Notes under the pieces: model-generated
Database searches by the model: none
What the model was told of the DNA's origin: nothing
Seen by the model: the letters and a program-made list of their open reading frames with translations, nothing else
Part shown: piece by piece, positions 58,581-64,000 of the stretch
How positions within the stretch are numbered: position 1 is the first letter of the stretch
Layout: every line of letters begins with the position of its first letter
Assembly: GCF_030285665.1 (NCBI RefSeq)
Contig: NZ_CP127295.1
Span: forward strand, 6,448,001-6,512,000
DNA: 64,000 bases
From: Amycolatopsis mongoliensis
GTDB taxonomy: Bacteria > Actinomycetota > Actinomycetes > Mycobacteriales > Pseudonocardiaceae
Direction of reading: 5' to 3'
Translations under genes and position numbers: made by a program

Positions 58581-58608
58581 CCCTGCGGGGTTTCGTATGA
58601 TCGGCGGC

Positions 58609-59064
58609 ATGGAGCGATCTCCGGGTGCCGATCTGGCACTCCTGCTGCTGCGCGGGTTCCGTTCGATGGTGGACGACGTGAGCGCCGGGCTGGCGGACCG
58701 TGGGCACCCGGGGGTGCGTCCCGCGGACGAGTTCGCCCTGCGGGCCATCGAGGAGGGGGCCGACAGCGCGTCCGAGCTCGGGCGCCGGTTGTCGATCACC
58801 AAGCAGGCCGCCGCCCAGCGGATCGCCATCCTGGAACAGCTGGGATACGTCGAGCGCGAGGCGCACCCCGCCGACGCGCGCCGCAAGCGGCTGCGGGTCA
58901 CGGCGCGCGGCTCCGAGATGATGCGGATCGGCGGCGAACTGCTCGACGAGGTGCGTGAGCGCTGGTCGGCCGACATCGGACGCCGTCAGCTGGCTGCCCT
59001 CGAGGCGCACCTGGCCAGGCTCACCGACCGGGCGGCGGTCCCGGTCGACGACGTGACCGGCTGA
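58609..59064 (+). CDS. MarR-family transcriptional regulator
   Basis: Protein of about 151 residues (an ATG four codons upstream at 58597 is also possible). Winged helix: SASELGRRLSITKQAAAQRIAILEQLGYVEREAHPADARRKRLRVTARG. Flanking dimerisation helices at both ends. It should bind the two palindromes and repress itself and the alpha/beta hydrolase gene until a phenolic or lipophilic ligand binds. The first start is within 17-29 bases of the second operator. Confidence 0.92.
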   Translation: MERSPGADLALLLLRGFRSMVDDVSAGLADRGHPGVRPADEFALRAIEEGADSASELGRRLSITKQAAAQRIAILEQLGYVEREAHPADARRKRLRVTARGSEMMRIGGELLDEVRERWSADIGRRQLAALEAHLARLTDRAAVPVDDVTG

Positions 59065-59067
59065 GGG

Positions 59068-60654
59068 TCACTCCGCGTACATCCGGATCGAGGACGGCTT
59101 GATGCTCGTCTGGCTGATCTCGAACCCCGCGCCGTGGGCGTAGGTGGGCACGACGGAGTCGATGTAGGGAACCGCGTCCACCCTGGCGATGAGCGCCGTC
59201 TCCGCCGCGGTCCACAGTGGACAGCCGGTGTCGTTGACCATGGTCGCCGCTTGCCGGGCCCGCTCGTCGTAGCCGGCGTTCTCGATGTGCGCGAAGTTCG
59301 TCCCGGCCGGGACGGCCGGCCCGGACACGAAGGGCACCATCTGGTTCGGTGACGCGAAGCCGATCGGGCCGAGCAGGACGTCCCAGCCGCCGGTGCCGAA
59401 GAGCTCCTGGCTGAGCGCCGGGCCGTCGAGCCCCCGGACGGTGACGGCGGCGCCGAGGGACTGCCAGGCCTGCCGGGCCAGTTCGGCGGTGGCGGTCATG
59501 GTGGGGCCGAGCTGGGTTCCGTAGAGGACGGTGAGCTCGAGGCGCCTGCCCTTCTTCACGCGAACGCCGTCCGGCCCCGGCTTCCAGCCGGCGGTGTCCA
59601 ATGCGGATGCGGCCGCGGCCGGGTCGTGGACCGGCAGGTTCCCGGTGACGGTGTCGCCGGGGCACGGGGTCATCGCGGCGGTGACCATTCCCGTGGACGG
59701 TGTACCCGTGCCGTCGGTGAGCACGCTGCCGAGCCGGGCCAGGTCCAGGGCCTGGGTGAGACCGCGCCGGACCGATTCGTCGTGGCCGGGCCGTCCGTCG
59801 GCCTGGTTGTAGAACAGTTCCCCGAGCGGTGCCACGAAATCGGCGTGCGCGAGCCCCTTCGCGTCGGGCAATTGCCGCTCCGGCCCGGTGATCGTGGCGG
59901 CGTTCAGCTCGCCCGACAGCAGCAGCCCGGCCGCCGTCCTGGTGTCCGGGACGACCCGGACGACGACCCGGTCGGGGAGTCCGGGGCGGGTCGCCTGCCC
60001 GGTGCCGGGTCCCCAGGCGTAGTCGGTGCGGCGCGTCAGCGTGTAGTGGTCACCGGGCACGGCTTCGGTGATCGTGAACATGCCGGTGCCGCCTTCGCCT
60101 TTCGTGGCCAGCTTCCGGTCCCGCAGGGCCTTGCCGCAGACGATCGGCAGCGTGCCGATGTCGCGGAGGAGGAACGCGTCGGGCTTCCCGCTGGTGACGG
60201 TGATCGTGCGGGTGGCTTCGTCCGCGGTGGCGCTCGTCCCCGGTGCGACCGTCTGGCCGGTGACGGGTGACTTGCTGGCCGGGTCGCCGACGAAGTCGAT
60301 GTTCGCCGCGACGTCGGCGGCGGTCAGCGGGGTGTCGTCCGCACAGGAGATACCGGCGCGGAGGGTGAAGGACGCGGTCGTCGTCGTGGCGGTCCACTTC
60401 CCGGCCAGCCCGGCGACGGGCTTCCCGTCCGCGGTGAGGTCGAGCAGGCTGTCGTAGAGGAACCGGTCGACCTGGCTGGTCACGGACAGCACGGTCAAGT
60501 GCGGATCCAGGGAGGCCGGGTCGGAGCCGATCGCGAGGGTGAACGTCCGGCCGTCCACCGGCTGGCGGCCGGCGGTGCTCGTGCAGCCGGCACAGCCGCT
60601 CGCGGCCATGGCCAGCACGCCCAGGACCGCGGCGGAGTTCCGGGGGTGTGCCAT
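59068..60654 (-). CDS. Family-5 (peptide/nickel type) ABC solute-binding lipoprotein
   Basis: Lipoprotein of 528 residues: MAHPRNSAAVLGVLAMAASG followed by C, lipobox near residue 21. Family-5 core FTLAIGSDPASLDPHLTVLSVTSQVDRFLYDSLLDLTADGKPVAGLAGKW and GISCADDTPLTAADVAANIDFV; C-terminal SSIRMYAE. The ATG at 60654 has GGAG 7 bases upstream. It is a clear paralogue of the binding protein at 62328, sharing SDP..LDP, 'ISCAD...LTA.DVAAN', YNQA-G and SIRM ends. Convergent with the MarR gene. No permease is next to it. Confidence 0.9.
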   Translation of the reverse strand: MAHPRNSAAVLGVLAMAASGCAGCTSTAGRQPVDGRTFTLAIGSDPASLDPHLTVLSVTSQVDRFLYDSLLDLTADGKPVAGLAGKWTATTTTASFTLRAGISCADDTPLTAADVAANIDFVGDPASKSPVTGQTVAPGTSATADEATRTITVTSGKPDAFLLRDIGTLPIVCGKALRDRKLATKGEGGTGMFTITEAVPGDHYTLTRRTDYAWGPGTGQATRPGLPDRVVVRVVPDTRTAAGLLLSGELNAATITGPERQLPDAKGLAHADFVAPLGELFYNQADGRPGHDESVRRGLTQALDLARLGSVLTDGTGTPSTGMVTAAMTPCPGDTVTGNLPVHDPAAAASALDTAGWKPGPDGVRVKKGRRLELTVLYGTQLGPTMTATAELARQAWQSLGAAVTVRGLDGPALSQELFGTGGWDVLLGPIGFASPNQMVPFVSGPAVPAGTNFAHIENAGYDERARQAATMVNDTGCPLWTAAETALIARVDAVPYIDSVVPTYAHGAGFEISQTSIKPSSIRMYAE

Positions 60655-60909
60655 GGGCATTCTCCGTTCGAGAGCGGTGCCGGCGATGCCCGGGCATGGT
60701 ATGAACGGGGCCGGGCCACCGGTTCGTGCGCCGCGACAGTTTTCCGGATCCCGGTTCATCCCGGACGACGAGCGGGCCTGCCCGCGGAAAACACCTCGGT
60801 GCTCGCTCCACGCCGGACCGGCGAGTCGTCGCCGCCGACGAAGTTCTCCCCGCCACCTTGTCGGTGACGACGAACACATCGCCGCACGCCGTTCCTAGCA
60901 TCTTCCGGC

Positions 60910-62298
60910 ATGAGCAACCTCGACGAGGTCAACGCGTGGATCGGCGAACAGGTCCCGAAGCTGCTTCGACAGTACGACGTCCCCGGCGCGGCGTGGGCCG
61001 TGCTGCAGGGCGAGCAGGTGGCCGACGGAGCAGCCGGACTGCTCAACAAGGCCACCGGGGTCGAGGCGACCCCGGACTCGGTCTTCCAGATCGGGTCGAT
61101 CACCAAGCTCTGGACGAGCACGCTGGTGCTGCAGCTCGCCGACGAGGGCAAGGTGGACATCGGGAACCCGGTCCGCACCTACCTGCCGGAGTTCCGCATC
61201 GCCGACGAGGGGGCGGCCGGGCAGATCACCGTGCGGCAGCTGCTCAACCACACCGCCGGGTTCGAAGGGGACATCTTCACCGACACCGGAGTGGGCGACG
61301 ACTGCCTGGAGAAGTACGTCGCGACGCTCGCGGGGACACCGCAGCTCTTCCCGCCCGGCGAGCAGTTCTCCTACAACAACGCGGGTTATTGCGTGCTCGG
61401 CCGGCTGGTCGAGGTACTGCGCGGGAAGCCGTACGACGCCTGCCTGCGCGAGCACCTCATCGCGCCGCTGGGGCTCACCCACACCGCGACGGGACCCTAC
61501 GAGGCGATCATGTTCCGGGCCGCGATGGGGCACGTCCAGCCGGCGCCCGGCGGCGAATACGTGCCGGCGCCGATGTGGGCGATGGCGCGGTCGAACGCGC
61601 CGGCCGGGTCGATGCTCGCGATGCGGCCGCGGGATCTGGTGGCCTTCGCGCGGATGCACCTCGAGGACGGTCTCGCGGCCGACGGGACCCGGGTGCTGGC
61701 GCCGGGCACCCCGGCCCGCATGCACGCACGGGAGGTCGGCCTGCCCGACCTCGGCCTGATGGGAACGTCGTGGGGGCTGGGCTTCGAACGGTTCGAGACG
61801 CCGGCCGGGACGATCATCGGCCACGACGGCAGCACCATCGGGCAGGGCGCCTTCCTGCGGATGGTTCCCGAGGCCGGGCTCGCCGTCGCGCTGACGACCA
61901 ACGGCGGGGACACGGTTTCGCTCTACCGCGACGTCGTGGGGCACGTCCTGGACGAGCTTTCCGGGGCGACGTTGCCCGCGCTGCCCGTGCCGCCGGCGGA
62001 TCCGCGGCGGATCGACGCCGAGCGGTTCGTCGGCACCTATTCGGCCGACGTCTTCGACCTCACCGTCAGCCAGGACGACGAGCACCGCATCTGGATCGAG
62101 CAGATCCCCAAGGGCGTCTTCGTGGAGATGGGCGGGCAGGTCGAACGGACCGAGCTCGTCCACTACCGCGACGACATGCTGATCCCGGTCGAGGCCGATC
62201 GCGGGATGCACATGCCGCACGCGTTCCTGGGCGACGACGGCACGGGGCACGCCCTCTACCTGCACCTCGGTCGCGCCGTCCGGCGCGCCGGAGCCTGA
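60910..62298 (+). CDS. Class C beta-lactamase-like serine hydrolase
   Basis: Protein of 462 residues without a signal peptide. Ser-x-x-Lys is SITK (S63, K66) in VFQIGSITKLWTSTLV; the Tyr-x-Asn motif is YNN (Y155) in FSYNNAGYCVLGRLVE; the third motif is GHDGS (in place of KTG). After the catalytic domain comes a lipocalin-like domain (RFVGTYSADVFDLTVSQDDEHRIWIEQIP) as in D-aminopeptidase or esterase relatives. It could hydrolyse an ester, D-peptide or lactam brought in by the flanking transporter. Starts with the ATG at 60910, divergent from one binding-protein gene and followed by the other. Confidence 0.9.
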   Translation: MSNLDEVNAWIGEQVPKLLRQYDVPGAAWAVLQGEQVADGAAGLLNKATGVEATPDSVFQIGSITKLWTSTLVLQLADEGKVDIGNPVRTYLPEFRIADEGAAGQITVRQLLNHTAGFEGDIFTDTGVGDDCLEKYVATLAGTPQLFPPGEQFSYNNAGYCVLGRLVEVLRGKPYDACLREHLIAPLGLTHTATGPYEAIMFRAAMGHVQPAPGGEYVPAPMWAMARSNAPAGSMLAMRPRDLVAFARMHLEDGLAADGTRVLAPGTPARMHAREVGLPDLGLMGTSWGLGFERFETPAGTIIGHDGSTIGQGAFLRMVPEAGLAVALTTNGGDTVSLYRDVVGHVLDELSGATLPALPVPPADPRRIDAERFVGTYSADVFDLTVSQDDEHRIWIEQIPKGVFVEMGGQVERTELVHYRDDMLIPVEADRGMHMPHAFLGDDGTGHALYLHLGRAVRRAGA

Positions 62299-62327
62299 TC
62301 CCCTAGCACGTACGGAACGGAACCGTC

Positions 62328-63923
62328 ATGAAGCTGACCACCGCGGGCCTCCACGGCCTGTGTCTCGTGCTGGCCGCCGCCGCGCTGACCGGTTGCGGAG
62401 GAGCCTCCGACAGCAGCGGGAAGGCCGCGGTCGTCGACGGCGGCACCTTCACCCTCGGGCTCTCCTCGGACCCCGGCAACCTCGACCCGCAGATGGGTGC
62501 GGGCAGCGCGCTGTACACCGTCACGCAGTTCGCCTACGACCCGCTGCTCAGCGTCGACGGCGAAACCGGGGAAATCCGCTCCGGACTGGCGAAGAGCTGG
62601 AAACTGCGCGACACCACGGTCTCGCTGACCCTCGCCCCGGGCATCACGTGCGCCGACGGTGCCAAGCTGACCGCCACGGACGTCGCCGCCAACCTGAACT
62701 TCGTCGCGGACCCGAACAACAAGAGTCCTTTCCTGGGGGCGTTCTTCCCGCCGGGGGCGAAGACGGTGGGCGACAACGCGGCCGGCACGGTCACGATCAC
62801 CCTGGCCCAGCCGGCCCCGTTCGTCCTCAACGGACTGGCCGGCCTGCCGATCGTCTGCCCGGGCGGCCTGGCCGACCGCGGTGCGCTCAAGACGGCGACG
62901 GCCGGCACCGGACCCTACAAGCTCGTCGAGGCCGCGCCGGGCGACCACTACACGTACGCGCTGCGGGAGGGCTACACCTGGGGGCCGGACGGCGCCACCA
63001 CCGCGACCAAGGGGCTGCCGAAGACGGTCGTCATGAAGGTGGTGCAGAACGAGACCACCGCGGCGAACCTGTTGCTCTCCGGCGGCCTGAGCGCCGCCCA
63101 GATCGCCGGTCCGGACGCGGACCGGCTGGAGAAGGCGGGACTGTTCGCCGCCAAGACCCCGGCGCTCGTGGGGGAGCAGTGGTACAACCAGGCCGCGGGC
63201 CGGGTCACCGCCGACCCGAAGGTCCGGATGGCGCTGACCCAGGCACTCGACCTCGGCCAGCTGCAGAAGGTGCTCACCTCCGGGCAGGGCTCCCCGGCGA
63301 CCACGCTGGCCGCGAACGAGCCGGTCGCCTGCCCCGGCGATTCGGTCTCCCGCGCGCTGCCCGCCGCCAACCCCCAGGCGGCGGCCGCCCTGCTCGACCA
63401 GGCGGGGTGGCTGGCCGGCGGCGACGGCAAGCGCACCAAGGGCGGCAAGCCGCTGGCGCTGGTGTTCCTCTACCAGAACAACAACGGCAGCGGCGGCGAC
63501 GCGGCGGCCGAGCTCGCGGTGAAGCAGTGGAAGGCGATCGGGGTCGAAGCCACCGCGCGCAGCCAGGACGAGACGACCTTGACCACCGCGTTGTTCGGGG
63601 CGGGGGACTGGGACGTCGCCTGGGTGTCGGTCAACGTCAGCACCCCGGACCAGCTCGTGCCGTTCCTCTCCGGGCCGGCGGCGCCACAGGGGAACAACTT
63701 CGCCGCGATCGCCGACCCGGAGTACGACAAGGCGGTCAAGGCGGCGATGGCGACGCAGGGCACCGCCGGCTGCGGGGCGTGGCTCGCCGCGGAGTCCGGC
63801 CTGATCGCGCGGGCGGCGCTCGTCCCGTTCGCCGGCAAGGTCGTGCGCACGTTCGGCAAGGCCGCCGAGTTCCGGACCCCGGGCCAGCTGATCCCCACGA
63901 GCATCCGCATGCTGGCGAAGTAG
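62328..63923 (+). CDS. Family-5 (peptide type) ABC solute-binding lipoprotein
   Basis: Lipoprotein of 531 residues: LCLVLAAAALTGCG gives lipobox LTGC. Family-5 core FTLGLSSDPGNLDPQMGAGSALYTVTQFAYDPLLSVDGETGEIRSGLAKSWKL and ITCADGAKLTATDVAANLNFV; ends PTSIRMLAK. The ATG at 62328 is 29 bases after the serine-hydrolase stop and 18 bases before the next gene, so the hydrolase, this gene and the following permease are probably one operon. Confidence 0.92.
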   Translation: MKLTTAGLHGLCLVLAAAALTGCGGASDSSGKAAVVDGGTFTLGLSSDPGNLDPQMGAGSALYTVTQFAYDPLLSVDGETGEIRSGLAKSWKLRDTTVSLTLAPGITCADGAKLTATDVAANLNFVADPNNKSPFLGAFFPPGAKTVGDNAAGTVTITLAQPAPFVLNGLAGLPIVCPGGLADRGALKTATAGTGPYKLVEAAPGDHYTYALREGYTWGPDGATTATKGLPKTVVMKVVQNETTAANLLLSGGLSAAQIAGPDADRLEKAGLFAAKTPALVGEQWYNQAAGRVTADPKVRMALTQALDLGQLQKVLTSGQGSPATTLAANEPVACPGDSVSRALPAANPQAAAALLDQAGWLAGGDGKRTKGGKPLALVFLYQNNNGSGGDAAAELAVKQWKAIGVEATARSQDETTLTTALFGAGDWDVAWVSVNVSTPDQLVPFLSGPAAPQGNNFAAIADPEYDKAVKAAMATQGTAGCGAWLAAESGLIARAALVPFAGKVVRTFGKAAEFRTPGQLIPTSIRMLAK

Positions 63924-63941
63924 CGAGGGGTGACGACAGAC

Positions 63942-64000
63942 ATGCCCGTGACCCTGACCGTCCCGGCCCCGCCGGCGGATCCGGCCCGGCCGCGGCCGTG
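63942..64000 (+). CDS. Start of an Opp-type ABC permease gene (cut by the window)
   Basis: ATG at 63942 opens a frame MPVTLTVPAPPADPARPRP that runs off the end. It follows the binding-protein stop by 18 bases. Only 19 codons are visible and none is membrane-spanning yet, so the permease call is by operon position alone. Confidence 0.4.
   Translation, partial: MPVTLTVPAPPADPARPRP

Noticed and set aside
1..64000. CRISPR arrays, tRNA or rRNA genes, integrases and transposases
   Set aside because: No regularly spaced repeat array, cloverleaf-like segment, rRNA core or recombinase motif was seen by eye. A tRNAscan or IS search would be needed to exclude degenerate copies.

Overview
The window is very GC-rich, gene-dense DNA with many GTG starts, 4-nt gene overlaps, F420-type enzymes, secreted hydrolases and a conservon. 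These point to a filamentous actinomycete, most likely in the Pseudonocardiales and Amycolatopsis-like; the genus is inferred from style and gene content, not from a search. No rRNA, tRNA, CRISPR array, phage or complete insertion sequence was recognised. It looks like ordinary accessory chromosome made of small regulator-plus-target modules.

Layout: 0-3.5 kb holds the N-terminal part of an OmpR-type response regulator, a DoxX membrane protein, a LysR regulator, a secreted ricin-type lectin, and a scar where two truncated genes meet. 4.1-8.3 kb is a complete conservon, cvnA-B-C-D-E, whose P450 lacks the ExxR motif; a normal P450 and a TcmP-type methyltransferase follow on the other strand. 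10.6-16.4 kb has a possible gene remnant overlapping an I36 inhibitor-like gene, a SUKH/leucine-rich-repeat protein, and a divergent RecB-like nuclease/SF1 helicase. 16.4-23.1 kb has a TetR regulator with its divergent SMP-30/luciferase-like pair, a LysR regulator with an MFS exporter, and a divergent nitronate monooxygenase-type enzyme. 23.2-27.8 kb holds two lipoproteins and a membrane Ser/Thr kinase. 27.9-32.3 kb is an ABC-2 exporter run into a WS/DGAT acyltransferase, then an SRPBCC-Ddn fusion.

32.3-37.2 kb: a flavodoxin, a calpain-like C2 protease, and a secreted GH32 enzyme preceded by a CebR-type box. 37.2-41.0 kb: an ECF42 sigma factor with two DGPF/YciI proteins, a hypothetical gene with short repeats, and a third P450. 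41.0-47.6 kb: a DesKR/NarXL-type two-component pair, a DUF6223-like membrane protein, an MFS exporter divergent from a GlxA-type regulator, and an aldo/keto reductase divergent from an XRE regulator.

47.6-57.5 kb is the most coherent system. A LacI regulator stands upstream of a six-gene operon (binding protein, two permeases, GH1, GH3, and a secreted TIM-barrel protein of no recognised family). The operon promoter is overlaid by two identical 14-bp palindromes. 57.5-64.0 kb has a MarR regulator and alpha/beta hydrolase sharing two 19-bp operators, two paralogous family-5 solute-binding proteins around a class C beta-lactamase-like hydrolase, and the start of what is probably an Opp-type permease.

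Many local regulators can be matched by eye to a palindrome in their own divergent promoter (LysR x2, TetR, MarR, LacI, XRE, GlxA).
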